DNA of 64,000 bases from Paucibacter sp963740455 (lineage in GTDB: Bacteria; Pseudomonadota; Gammaproteobacteria; Burkholderiales; Burkholderiaceae_C), in NCBI GenBank assembly GCA_963740455.1, contig CAVUEF010000013.1, positions 248,001 to 312,000 of the forward strand, in the 5' to 3' direction. The notes beneath the pieces are model-generated. The model did no database searches and was not told the origin of the DNA. It worked only from the letters and a program-made list of their open reading frames with translations. Position numbers and translations under genes: made by a program. This document shows, piece after piece, positions 26,882-36,188 of this stretch (position 1 is the stretch's first letter; the number at the start of each line of letters is the position of its first letter).

Positions 26882-27579
26882 ACACCCTGCATCGTCAATG
26901 CCCGGCGTCGGATGCGCAACGCGGCTTGTCGATCATCGAGATGATGGTCGGCATGACTGTTGGCCTGCTGGTGGTTGCCGCTGCGTCAATGGTGGTAACG
27001 ACCCAGCTCAGAGAAAACCGCAAGCTGCTCGTCGAAGTGCAAATCCAGCAGGACTTGCGCGCCACTGCCGACATCATCACGCGCGAACTGCGCAGAACCG
27101 GCGCCTGGACGTCGGCCCAGACCGGCGTCTGGTCACCTGGCAACCCTCAGCCGCAGCCCAATACTTTTGCCGACCTGACGCCGGTCGCCGGGCCGTCAAC
27201 GCAGGTGGGTTACCGATACAAGCGCGTCCCTGGTGACACCGGCGGCCCCTACGGTTTCAAGCTTGAAAGTGGGACCATCAAGTCGCTACTGGGCGGCGCT
27301 TGGCAAGAACTGACCGACAGCCGCACGCTCAAGATCACGGCGTTCAGCATCACGCCCGACAACGGTACGCCATCCCAACTGCCTTGCACCAAGGTCTGTA
27401 CGGACGGCACGACCAATTGCTGGCCGACCATCACCGTGCGCTCACTTGAGGTAGCCATCAGCGGTGAGGCCGCCAACGACGCCTCGGTCAAGCGCAGCGT
27501 GCGTACCCGCGTGAGGTTGCAAAACGATTGGGTCAAGTTCAATGACGCCGACCATCCGACCCAGGTGTGCCCGTCATGA
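26875..27579 (+). CDS. pilW: Type IV pilus assembly protein PilW
   Basis: Minor pilin of the type IV pilus. 234 residues. Leader ending in AQRG, cut before LSIIEMMVGMTVGLLVVAAA, with Glu5. RENRKLLVEVQIQQDLRATA and TRELRRTGAW are typical of PilW. The C-terminal region has cysteines in LPCTKVCTDGTTNCW. It overlaps the preceding fimT end by 7 nt and the pilX start by ATGA. Frame intact. Confidence 0.9.
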   Translation: MLNTLHRQCPASDAQRGLSIIEMMVGMTVGLLVVAAASMVVTTQLRENRKLLVEVQIQQDLRATADIITRELRRTGAWTSAQTGVWSPGNPQPQPNTFADLTPVAGPSTQVGYRYKRVPGDTGGPYGFKLESGTIKSLLGGAWQELTDSRTLKITAFSITPDNGTPSQLPCTKVCTDGTTNCWPTITVRSLEVAISGEAANDASVKRSVRTRVRLQNDWVKFNDADHPTQVCPS

Positions 27580-28900
27580 AGCGCTTTGCATCGACCCAAC
27601 CACAGTCCGGGCAGCGCGGCATGGCGGCACTCGTCGTCGTCACGGTGCTCTTCATCATCACGTCCCTGGTCGCCGCCTACACGAGCCGCAACCTCATTTT
27701 TGAGCAACGCACCTCGGCCAATCAATACCGGTCGACCCAGGCCTTCGAGGCCGCCGAGGCCGGCATCGAATGGTCACTGGCCCTGTTGAACCATGGGAAC
27801 ATCACCTCGGCGTGTGAATCCAGTACCGACACGAGTGCGACGAGCTTTCGCCAACGCTACCTCGACATCGATACCGGCACTGGCAACATCACGCCACGCT
27901 TCCCCACGTCGGACGAGGCGCAGCTCATGCCCAGTTGCGTGTTCGACGGCGGCAATTGGAGCTGCGACTGCCCGTCCGACGCGGCGCCAGCGCTTGTGGC
28001 GCCCGCCGGCGCAGGCGTCTTTCCGGCGTTTCGCGTCCGCTTCACCGCAGTGACTGGGCAGCCCGGTGTGGTGCGCATCGAATCCAACGGCTGTACGCGG
28101 CTCGACGACACCTGCCTGAAGTTTCCGGCGCAGGGCGCCGGCAACGAAGGCCGCGCGACGGTGTCGGCTCTGGTCGCACTCGCCGGCGGCTGGCCAGCCC
28201 GCCCGCAGCGCCGCTGACCGTGCGTGGCGACGTGAACACCGGCGGCGGCTTGAGCCTGAACGTCTACAACACCGACGTGCCGACCGGTGGCGTCACCATC
28301 CAGGCCAGGGGCACTGTGAACATGGCTGGGTTTTCGCTGCTCAGCAGACTCGGCACACCCGACATACCCGGCATACCCGGCAGTCTGTCGGTGATCGACA
28401 ACGATGCCTCGCTGCCGGCCGATGTCGTCCTGCCTTCGGGCGATGTCTGGGGCGTGTTCACCTCGGTTTTCAATATGTGGCCCAGGGTCTACCCGCAACA
28501 GCCGGCAGCGTTCAAGCTTGATTGCGGAGTTGCTGGCTGCAGCGCCGACACCGTGCGCACGGCCGCCTTGCTGAACCCCGGCCGCGTGCTGTGGCTGCAA
28601 GGCGATCTGGTGCTCGACAGTGCCGGCGCTATCGGTTCGCCAAGCGATCCAGTATTGCTGGTCGTGACCGGAAACTTCAGCGCCACAGGGGCCTCTTCCC
28701 GTATTTACGGGCTCGTCTATGTGCAGTCTGGCGACTGGGTCAATGCGGGCAGCGCCGAGGTGCATGGCGCGGTGATTGCCGAGGGCAATCTGACCGGCAC
28801 CGGCTCACCTGTTCTCGTTTACGACGCCGCCATCCTGAAGCGCTTGCGGCTCGCGACGGGATCGTTTGTCCGCGTGCCCGGCGGTTGGAAGGATTTCTGA
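27576..28900 (+). pseudogene. pilX: Type IV pilus assembly protein PilX, frameshifted
   Basis: Minor pilin with a long C-terminal region. The first frame starts at 27576 (MKRFASTQPQSGQRG then MAALVVVTVLFIITSLVAAY) and includes QAFEAAEAGIEWSLALLNHG, typical of PilX. It runs into a stop at 28217. From about 28190 the homology continues in another frame (LASPPAAPLTVRGDVN to FVRVPGGWKDF, ending at 28900). One extra C in GGCTGG at 28188-28193 makes GGC CTG GCC and restores a 441-residue protein. The restored end overlaps the pilV start (TGATG). Likely a base-calling loss. Confidence 0.85.
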
Positions 28901-30118
28901 TGACACGCCAGACTAGCAACCAATCCGGTGTCTCGCTGATCGAGGCCTTGGTCGCGCTTGTCGTGATGGCCTTTGGCGTGTTGGGCGTTGCCGGTCTGCA
29001 GGCGACGATGCGGCAGAACGCCGACATCTCCAAGCAACGCTCCGAGGCGGTGCGGATTGCCCAGGAAGCGATTGAAGACGCACGCGCTTTCACAGTCATG
29101 GCCACACCGGCACCGCCGGCGTCAGACCACGCCTATGAAGACGTCAACACGGCTGTAGCGTCCAATGTCATCGGCTACACCACGAACACCAGCTACACGA
29201 TCGCCCGCACGGTGGTGAACAGTGCATCGCCGTCCATCAAGACGCTGGTGGTCGACGTGGCCTGGGCTGACCGCACAGGACAGACGCAGCACGTGCTGCT
29301 CAATAGCAGCATCGCAGGGATTGCGCCCGAACTGGCCGGGTCACTCGGCATTCCCGCCAACGGCACGCCGACGCGTCAACCGCGCGGCCGCAGTGTTGAC
29401 ATTCCTGTCGCAGCAGTCGACCAACCGGGCAGCGGCACGAGCGTCTTCACCCCGCCCGGTGCGCCCACCGTGCGTTGGATCTTCAACAATGTGACCGGCA
29501 TCATCACCAGCATCTGCAACCCGGTCGAAGAATGTACCGACGAGAGCGCATTCTTGCTGAGCGGTTATGTGCGGTTCGCGACAGCCGCCGCCGTACCCCC
29601 TGCGACACGCGCCTCAGCACCCACTGCGACGGACGCCGAGAATCCTCCCAGCGGCGCTTTTGTTCTGGACGTACAGGTCAATCTCACCTCGCCCAGCGTG
29701 CAAGCCGTCTCTTGCTTCGAGCAGACACTGCCGGACTATGTGGCTTATTACTGCGCGGTGCCGATCAGCAACGCCGCACCGCACCAATGGTCTGGGCAAT
29801 CAGTGCTGGTGACGTCGCCAGGCCAGCGATTGCAAGCCTGAGCGCTGACAGCGCAGCAGGCCACTACAAGGTCTGCCGCTACACGCCGGGACGCAGCGAA
29901 GACGCCAATTCGGACAACGTCGCCGACGGCGACAAGCCTCTGAGCGGCAATATCGGCCATCCTCTCGTCTACCGCAATGTGCTGGGCCTCTGAGCAACCA
30001 GAACTTCCTGGTGATACGGGCCGGCGACGGCGCCACCCCCTTCGCCTGCCCCGGCGATGATGCGAGCACGCCTTTCGTCAACGGCAACACCTGGCCCCAC
30101 CAGCCGCCGAGTCTCTGA
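28900..30118 (+). pseudogene. pilV: Type IV pilus modification protein PilV, two frameshifts
   Basis: Minor pilin. The frame from 28900 (MTRQTSNQSG then VSLIEALVALVVMAFGVLGV) is typical of PilV, with QRSEAVRIAQEAIEDARAF. It stops at 29841. The protein then continues in a second frame (SLSADSAAGHYKVCRYTPG, stop 29993) and a third (NQNFLVIRAGDGATPFACPG, stop 30118). Extra C near 29824 and extra G near 29985 restore 406 residues. Two independent single-base losses in one gene argue for sequence error. No pilY1 follows, although that gene commonly accompanies pilX in this group. Confidence 0.82.
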
Positions 30119-30211
30119 ATTGCGGGCGCCTGCGCGACCTGCAGTTTGAGTGCGCTGAGGTCACTACCTGTCGCCTCAAGCCACCTCGGCAGGCGGTGTT
30201 CGCCAAGCCAA

Positions 30212-30232
30212 AAGTGTCGACTGGCTTTACAC
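30212..30232 (+). promoter_or_regulatory. Shared upstream element of the PEP-CTERM genes, copy 2
   Basis: AAGTGTCG, 5 nt, CTTTACAC, identical at all 16 defined positions to the element at 13312-13332. It lies about 85 nt upstream of the -24 element of the second PEP-CTERM gene. Confidence 0.6.
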
Positions 30233-30295
30233 TCGCCCCCCCCTCGAATCGGGGGGTACCACTTCAAGCGACTGATTTGTATGAGTATTTTGTGT

Positions 30296-30312
30296 TGGCT
30301 CGGATATTGCTT
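30296..30312 (+). promoter_or_regulatory. Sigma-54-type (-24/-12) promoter of PEP-CTERM gene 2
   Basis: TGGCTCGGATATTGCTT: GG at 30297-30298, GC at 30309-30310, exactly 10 nt between. It differs from the TGGCACG-N4-TTGCW consensus at only one defined position. It lies 51 nt upstream of the start codon. Confidence 0.72.
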
Positions 30313-30362
30313 GATTGTCAACAAATATGTCTCGATCCAACCTGAGCCATCAAGGAATTCGT

Positions 30363-31114
30363 ATGCCCTCAAACCATCTCGTGACGCGCGCAGCATTGGC
30401 TGTCATGACCCTTGCTGCGTGACCACTTTGCATGCAGCCCCGGTGGTGTTCTTTGGCGAAAACCAAAACCCCGCGGATCAGGTGTCGGGCGCTCCACTGA
30501 GCGCACGCAACAACTTCCTGTCGCACCTCTCGCCAGCGGTCGGGACTGAGACGTTCGAGGGTAAGGCCGATGGTACGTCTGCGCCGCTGACCATCGCCTT
30601 TCCTGGCTCCGGTGGCAACATAACAGCGACGATGAACGGATCTGGATTCATCAAGTCCGGCACAAATTACTTTGGCCGGTTCAACACCACCGGCGCAACA
30701 TCAGCACCAGCCGCTGGCAAATGGTGGGAATCAGGCGACGCCTTCACCATCGACTTCAGTTCCCCAATATCTGCATTCGGCTTCTACGGTACGGACGTTG
30801 GCGACTTTTCCGGTCAACTCACCGTGGCACTGTGGGATGGAGTTGCAGGTCACGCCCCCAACACACTGACCATCAACAACACTCTCGGCGCTCAAAATGG
30901 TTCACTCTTGTTCTGGGGCTTCTACGATACCTCGACGGCTTACAAACAGATCACGTTCGGCAACACCACCAGCGGCGTCGATATATTTGGCTTTGACGAC
31001 ATGGTGATCGGCGACCTCGGCCAAATCAGGCAGATCCCCGAACCGGCCACCCTCCTGCTGGCCGGTCTTGGCTTGGTGGGCCTGGCCGCCAGCCGGCCCA
31101 AGCAGCGCCACTGA
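30363..31114 (+). pseudogene. PEP-CTERM sorting domain protein, frameshifted in the signal peptide
   Basis: Predicted exosortase substrate. The ATG at 30363 has AAGGA at good spacing and encodes MPSNHLVTRAALAVMTLAA, then a TGA. The next frame over continues TTLHAAPVVFFGENQNP and runs to IPEPATLLLAGLGLVGLAAS plus a basic tail at 31114. One extra base near 30419 (a second G in GCGTGACC) joins a complete signal peptide to the body, giving 250 residues. The body contains FTIDFSSPISAFGFYGTDVG and DIFGFDDMVIGD, a pattern of beta-sandwich surface proteins. Function unknown. Confidence 0.82.
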
Positions 31115-31151
31115 AACTCCACCCTCCCTGCCGCTTGTCGGCACGGACTTC

Positions 31152-31186
31152 GGGCGAACAGCACTGGCTTGTTCGCCCATTTTGTT
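31152..31186 (+). terminator. Terminator after PEP-CTERM gene 2
   Basis: GGGCGAACA and TGTTCGCCC form a perfect 9-bp stem with a 9-nt loop, followed by ATTTTGTT. It lies 37 nt after the stop codon and just before ribD. Confidence 0.75.
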
Positions 31187-31229
31187 GGTGCGCTCGCGCC
31201 CGCGCAGCGCTGCGGCTAGACTGCCTGGC

Positions 31230-32356
31230 ATGCCAACGCCATCGCACCTGCCTCACTTCACTGACGACGCCAGCGCCATGCAGCATGCGTTGGATCTGGC
31301 GCAGCGTGCCGTCGGTCTGAGCGACCCGAATCCGCGCGTCGGTTGCGTGATTGCCGACGCGCAAGGTCTACTGCTGGGCCAGGGCCACACCCAGGCCGCG
31401 GGCGAGGCGCACGCGGAAGCGATGGCCTTGCTCGACGCCCAGGCGCGCGGCGCCAGCGTGATTGGCGCCACCGCCTATGTGACGCTGGAGCCGTGCTCGC
31501 ACCATGGGCGCACGCCGCCTTGCGCGACGCCTTGATTGCGGCGCGCGTCAAGCGCGTTGTCGTCGCCTGCCAGGATCCGAACCCGCTCGTCGCAGGCCAA
31601 GGCATAGCACGCCTAAGAGCAGCGGGTATCAGCGTCGACATCGGTTTGCTGGCAGATCAGTCACACGAACTGAACATCGGATTTTTTTCGCGCATGCAGC
31701 ACGGCAGGCCGTGGGTGCGCATGAAGGTGGCAGCCTCGCTGGACGGACGCACGGCCTTGCCCAACGGCGCGAGCCAATGGATCACCGGCGAGGCGGCGCG
31801 TGCCGACGGACACGCCTGGCGCAAGCGCGCCGGCGCAGTGCTGACCGGCGTGGGCACGGTGCTCGAAGACAACCCGCGCATGGACGTGCGCCTGGTGGAG
31901 ACCGCGCGCCAGCCGCTGCGCGTGATTGTCGATTCTCAACTGCAAACGCCAGCGACATCGCGCGTGCTCGACGCCCCTGGCGAGGTGCTTATCTATGCCG
32001 CGCTGGCGAGCATTGAGCGCGCCAAGGTCTTGACTGCACGCGGTGCGCAAGTGATCTACAAGCCCAATCCGGGCGGCAAGGTGGACTTGAGCGCGGTGCT
32101 GCAGGACCTGAGCCAGCGCGGCATCAACGAGCTGCACGTAGAGGCCGGTCACAAGCTCAATGGCTCGTTCGTACGCGAGGGGCTGGTTGACGAGTTGCTG
32201 CTCTATCTGGCGCCCAAGCTGATGGGCGTGGGGCGCGAGCTCGCCGCGTTTGGCCCGCTCAGCGCGATGGATCAGGTGCCCGCCCTCGCCTGGCACAGCG
32301 TGGAGCGCATCGGCGATGACTTGCGCATCGTGGCCCGGCTCATCGCCAAGACTTAA
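31230..32356 (+). pseudogene. ribD: Bifunctional riboflavin deaminase/reductase RibD, frameshifted
   Basis: Carries out the second and third steps of riboflavin synthesis. The first frame starts at 31230 and holds the zinc deaminase site (GEAHAEAMAL and EPCSHHGRTPPC). It stops at 31535. The next frame continues at DALIAARVKRVVVACQDPNP and includes the reductase domain (VRMKVAASLDGRTALPNG, GTVLEDNPRMDVR) to 32356. One extra G in TGCGCGACG (31521-31528) gives GCG GAC and restores 375 residues. Riboflavin synthesis is normally essential, so a sequence error is more likely than decay. Confidence 0.9.
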
Positions 32357-32402
32357 TTCCCGGCAACGCAGGGGCGACGCCGGCCCGCCTACAATCTCGT
32401 CC

Positions 32403-33494
32403 ATGCCCATCTCTCCCATTCCCGAATTGGTGGCCGAGCTGGCCGCCGGCCGCATGGTCATTCTTGTTGACGAAGAAGACCGCGAAAACGAAGGCGATCT
32501 CCTCATCGCCGCCGATCACGTCACGCCTGAGGCCATCAATTTCATGGCCCGCTTCGGCCGTGGTCTGATTTGCCTGACACTCACGCCCGAGCGCTGTCAG
32601 CGCCTGCATCTGCATCCGATGACCGCGCGCAACGGTGCCCAGCATGGCACCGCCTTCACGGTGTCGATAGAAGCCGCCACCGGCGTGACAACAGGCATCT
32701 CCGCCGCCGACCGCGCCCGCACCGTGCAGGCGGCGGTGGCCAAGCACGCCCAGGCCAGCGACCTGGTGCAGCCCGGTCATATCTTCCCCTTGCAGGCCCA
32801 GGAAGGCGGTGTGCTGATGCGCGCCGGCCATACCGAAGCCGGCTGCGATCTGTCGCAGATGGCCGGCCTGTCACCCGCCTCGGTGATTTGCGAAATCATG
32901 AAGGACGACGGCACCATGGCGCGCCTGCCCGACCTTGAGCTGTTCGCGCAAGAGCATGGCCTCAAGATCGGCACGATCGCCGATTTGATCGAGTACCGCA
33001 GCCGCAATGAGTCGCTGGTGGAGCGCGTGTCTGTACGCACCATGCATACGGCACAAGGCGAGTTCAACTGTGTGGCGTTTCGCGATCGCACCGGCGGCGT
33101 GCACCTGGCGCTCACCAAAGGCGCGTGGTCGCTTGATGACGAAGTGCTAGTGCGCGTGCACGAGCCTTTCTCTGCGATGGATCTGCTCGACAGCGGCCAC
33201 AACAGCCATTCGTGGCCATTGCCCAAGGCATTGGCCGCGCTGCACAGCGCTGAGCGGGGTGCCGCATTGCTGCTCAACTGCGGTGAGACGGCGCAAACGC
33301 TGCTGGCCAAGCTCGACGCCGATGCCGACGACACACCCAAGATCAACACGCCGGATTTGCGCACCTACGGCGTGGGCGCACAAATCCTGCGCGATCTGGG
33401 CATCACCAGGATGAAACTGCTGGGCAGTCCCAGGCGCATGCCCAGCATGACCGGCTATGGCCTGGAAGTCACAGGTTTTCAGGTCGCTGAATAA
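32403..33494 (+). CDS. ribB: 3,4-dihydroxy-2-butanone-4-phosphate synthase with degenerate GTP cyclohydrolase II-like domain (RibBX type)
   Basis: Makes the four-carbon precursor of riboflavin from ribulose-5-phosphate. 363 residues. The N-terminal RibB domain is intact (VILVDEEDRENEGDLL, ICLTLTPERC, RAGHTEAGCDLSQMAGL). The C-terminal RibA-like half has lost the zinc-binding cysteine cluster of GTP cyclohydrolase II: where CLTGD...RCDCG is expected it reads EPFSAMDLLDSG. It therefore cannot be a normal GTP cyclohydrolase II and matches the RibBX variant described in Proteobacteria. The start at 32403 follows ribD by 46 nt. Confidence 0.9.
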   Translation: MPISPIPELVAELAAGRMVILVDEEDRENEGDLLIAADHVTPEAINFMARFGRGLICLTLTPERCQRLHLHPMTARNGAQHGTAFTVSIEAATGVTTGISAADRARTVQAAVAKHAQASDLVQPGHIFPLQAQEGGVLMRAGHTEAGCDLSQMAGLSPASVICEIMKDDGTMARLPDLELFAQEHGLKIGTIADLIEYRSRNESLVERVSVRTMHTAQGEFNCVAFRDRTGGVHLALTKGAWSLDDEVLVRVHEPFSAMDLLDSGHNSHSWPLPKALAALHSAERGAALLLNCGETAQTLLAKLDADADDTPKINTPDLRTYGVGAQILRDLGITRMKLLGSPRRMPSMTGYGLEVTGFQVAE

Positions 33495-33589
33495 CAGTAG
33501 CCAGACCCAGCGTAACTGAGCCGGACACGCAGCTCGCGTCTGCCAGCGAGTTGTTGGCCGAGATTTGTCACAGAGAAAGAGATGCCCAC

Positions 33590-34054
33590 ATGCAAGCAGC
33601 AGACAAAGGCGTTGCCGCCTCGCTGGACGGACAAGGCCTGCGTATCGGCCTGGTGCAGGCGCGCTTCAATGCTGCACTCACCCATCAACTGGCCGCGTCG
33701 TGCCTGGCCGAGCTGCAGCAGCTCGGTGTCAACATCAACGATATACGCCACGTCACGGTACCCGGCGCACTCGAAGTGGCGCAGGCCTTGAACGCGATGG
33801 CCGACACTGAGAACTTCGACGCACTGATCGGCCTGGGATGCGTGATCCGGGGCGAGACCTATCACTTCGAGCTGGTGGCCAATGAAAGCGGCGCCGGCGT
33901 CACCCGCGTTGCGCTGGATCACCATCTGCCCATCGCCAACGCCATTCTCACCGTCGAGAACGAGGCCCAGGCCTGGGCGCGTGCCGACGAAAAAGGCCGC
34001 GACGCAGCCCGTGTGGCCGTCGAAATGGCCAATCTGATGGAAGAACTGCTGTGA
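33590..34054 (+). CDS. ribH: 6,7-dimethyl-8-ribityllumazine synthase
   Basis: Penultimate step of riboflavin synthesis; forms icosahedral or decameric shells. 154 residues from the ATG at 33590 (frame open upstream; AGAGA precedes this ATG). Conserved: IGLVQARFNAALTHQLA, VPGALEVAQAL, GCVIRGETYHFELVANESG. The stop overlaps the GTG start of nusB. Riboflavin synthase (ribE/ribC), which would use its product, is absent from this cluster. Confidence 0.96.
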   Translation: MQAADKGVAASLDGQGLRIGLVQARFNAALTHQLAASCLAELQQLGVNINDIRHVTVPGALEVAQALNAMADTENFDALIGLGCVIRGETYHFELVANESGAGVTRVALDHHLPIANAILTVENEAQAWARADEKGRDAARVAVEMANLMEELL

Positions 34055-34566
34055 ACACCGACGCGCCCTCACCCAAGTCCCAACACAACATCGCCTCCAA
34101 GCCTTCGACAGCGCGCACGGTCAAACCGAAGTCGGCGCGTCGGCGCGCGCGCGAAGCAGCGCTGCAAGGCCTGTATCAGTGGCTGATATCTGGCGAAGAA
34201 GTGAACCTCATCGATGCCCATATCCGCGAGCAAGAAGGCTTCGGCAAATGCGACAAGCCGCACTTCGAGGCGCTGCTGCGCGGCTGCATTCTCGAGGCCG
34301 GTGATCTGGACGCGGTATTGGCCAAGCATGTGGATCGCAAGACCACCGAGCTGTCGCCGATCGAGCATGGGGTGTTGATGATTGGCTCGTACGAGTTGAA
34401 GCATTGCCTGGACATCCCGTACAAGGTGGCCATCAACGAGGCGGTGGAGTTGGCCAAATCATTCGGCGGCACCGACGGCCACAAGTATGTGAACGGCGTG
34501 TTGGACCGTGCCGCTGCGGACTTGCGGCCGGCCGAGGTGCAAAGCATGCGTGGCAAGGTGCGCTGA
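34051..34566 (+). CDS. nusB: Transcription antitermination factor NusB
   Basis: Binds boxA RNA with S10 in rRNA antitermination. 171 residues with GTG start overlapping the ribH stop (GTGA). A basic N-terminal extension precedes RRRAREAALQGLYQWLISGE. LSPIEHGVLMIGSYELKH and YKVAINEAVELAKSFGGTDG, followed by KYVNGVLDRAA, are diagnostic. Confidence 0.96.
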   Translation: MNTDAPSPKSQHNIASKPSTARTVKPKSARRRAREAALQGLYQWLISGEEVNLIDAHIREQEGFGKCDKPHFEALLRGCILEAGDLDAVLAKHVDRKTTELSPIEHGVLMIGSYELKHCLDIPYKVAINEAVELAKSFGGTDGHKYVNGVLDRAAADLRPAEVQSMRGKVR

Positions 34567-34572
34567 AGACCG

Positions 34573-35757
34573 ATGAAACTTGCCCATAGGCTCGACCATA
34601 TCGAGCCCTTTTACGTCATGGAGTGCGCCAAGGCCGCGCAAGACATCGCGCGCAGCGCCGCCTGCGATCCGGCACGCGGTGGACGGCGGATGATCTACCT
34701 GAACATCGGTGAACCCGATTTCACCGCGCCGCCGGCCGTGCAAGCCGCCGCCGAGGCGTGTCTGTCGGCCGGCCTGACTCAGTACACAGCCGCCACCGGC
34801 TTGCCCGCCCTGCGCGAGAAGTTGAGCCACTGGTATCTGCAGCGCTTCGGGCTGCAGATCGCGCCCGAGCGCATCGTCATCACGGCCGGCGCATCGGCCG
34901 CCCTGCAACTCGTCTGCCTGGCCTTGTTCGAGCGCGGCGACCAGGTCTTGATGCCCGACCCCTGCTATCCCTGCAACCGCCACTTTGTGGCTGCCGCCGA
35001 CGCCCAGGCCGTGCTGCTCAGTTGCGGTGCCGAACAGCGCTATCAGTTGAGCGCGAGCCAAGTCGAATCGGCCTGGAACGAGCACACGCGCGGCGTGCTG
35101 CTGGCGTCACCGTCCAACCCGACCGGCACTTCGATCGCGCCCGAGGAAATGCGCCGCATCGTTGAGCTCGTGCGCGCGCGCGGCGGCATCAGCATCGTCG
35201 ATGAAATCTATCTGGGCCTGAGTTACGACGAGCGCTACGGCCAGAGTGCGCTGCGTTTGGGCGACGACATCATCTCGGTGAACAGTTTTTCCAAGTATTT
35301 CGGCATGACGGGCTGGCGCTTGGGTTGGCTGGTACTGCCGCCCGACTTGGTGGCACCCGTCGAAAAGCTCGCGCAAAACCTGTTCATTTGCGCGTCCAGC
35401 ATTGCGCAGTACGCGGCGCTGGCCTGTTTCGAGCCGGTCGTGATTGCCGAGTACGAGCGTCGGCGCGCAGAGTTTCGCGCCCGGCGCGACTTTCTGGTGC
35501 CTGCGCTGCAGTCGCTCGATCTGAAGGTTCCGGTGGCGCCCGACGGCGCGTTTTTTGTGTGGGCCGACTGCTCGGCGCATCACCCCAGCAGTTGGGACTT
35601 CACTTTCGAGCTGATGCGTTCCGCCCATGTGGCCGTGACCCCGGGCCGTGACTTTGCCCGGGTTGAGGCCGATCGCTTCGTGCGCTTTTCGTTCGCTAAC
35701 TCTTTGGAACATTTGCAGGAGTCAGTGCAGCGTATCGGGAACGCGTTGCAGCGATAA
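34573..35757 (+). CDS. PLP-dependent aminotransferase, class I/II
   Basis: Fold-type I aminotransferase, 394 residues, likely acting on an amino acid with a 2-oxoacid; the substrate cannot be set. Conserved: LNIGEPDFTAPPAV, TQYTAATGLPALREKL, SPSNPTGTSI, the PLP-binding aspartate in SIVDEIYLGLSYD, the lysine site NSFSKYFGMTGWRLGW and, near the C-terminus, a conserved Arg in VRFSFANSLEHL. It begins 6 nt after nusB, a conserved placement in Burkholderiales, and is followed by ybgC after 11 nt. Confidence 0.92.
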   Translation: MKLAHRLDHIEPFYVMECAKAAQDIARSAACDPARGGRRMIYLNIGEPDFTAPPAVQAAAEACLSAGLTQYTAATGLPALREKLSHWYLQRFGLQIAPERIVITAGASAALQLVCLALFERGDQVLMPDPCYPCNRHFVAAADAQAVLLSCGAEQRYQLSASQVESAWNEHTRGVLLASPSNPTGTSIAPEEMRRIVELVRARGGISIVDEIYLGLSYDERYGQSALRLGDDIISVNSFSKYFGMTGWRLGWLVLPPDLVAPVEKLAQNLFICASSIAQYAALACFEPVVIAEYERRRAEFRARRDFLVPALQSLDLKVPVAPDGAFFVWADCSAHHPSSWDFTFELMRSAHVAVTPGRDFARVEADRFVRFSFANSLEHLQESVQRIGNALQR

Positions 35758-35768
35758 TCGCGCACCGA

Positions 35769-36188
35769 ATGCAGTCGAAATTCTCCTCCCCCACCCGGTT
35801 CAGCCACGGCTTGCGTGTCTATTGGGAAGACACCGATGCCGGCGGCGTGGTGTTCTATGCCAACTACCTGAAATTTTTTGAGCGTGCGCGCACCGAATGG
35901 CTGCGCGAGCTGGGCTTCCACCAGGAGGCGCTGCGCGTGCAGGCCGGCGCGATGTTCGTGGTCAGTGACAGCACGCTCAAATACCTGGGCCCGGCCCGGC
36001 TCGACGACTGGCTGCGAGTCAGCGTCGCAGTCACCGAGCTGGGCCGCGCCAGCATGAATCTGACCCAGCAAGCTTGGCGCGGCGAGCAGCTCTTGTGCGA
36101 GGCCCAGATTCGCATCGCCTGCGTTGACAGCACAAGCTTCAAGCCCATCCGTATTCCACCTTCCATTCTTGACAGAATCAGCCCATGA
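35769..36188 (+). CDS. ybgC: Tol-Pal system-associated acyl-CoA thioesterase YbgC
   Basis: Hot-dog fold thioesterase usually first in the tol operon. 139 residues. RVYWEDTDAGGVVFYANYLK contains the catalytic Asp, and FERARTEWLRELGF follows; both are typical. The end overlaps the tolQ start (ATGA). Its physiological substrate is unsettled; roles with acyl-CoA or acyl carrier protein in phospholipid metabolism have been proposed. Confidence 0.94.
   Translation: MQSKFSSPTRFSHGLRVYWEDTDAGGVVFYANYLKFFERARTEWLRELGFHQEALRVQAGAMFVVSDSTLKYLGPARLDDWLRVSVAVTELGRASMNLTQQAWRGEQLLCEAQIRIACVDSTSFKPIRIPPSILDRISP

Noticed and set aside
31115..31229. FMN riboswitch before ribD
   Set aside because: The conserved RFN motifs are not seen; the space is taken by the terminator of the preceding gene.
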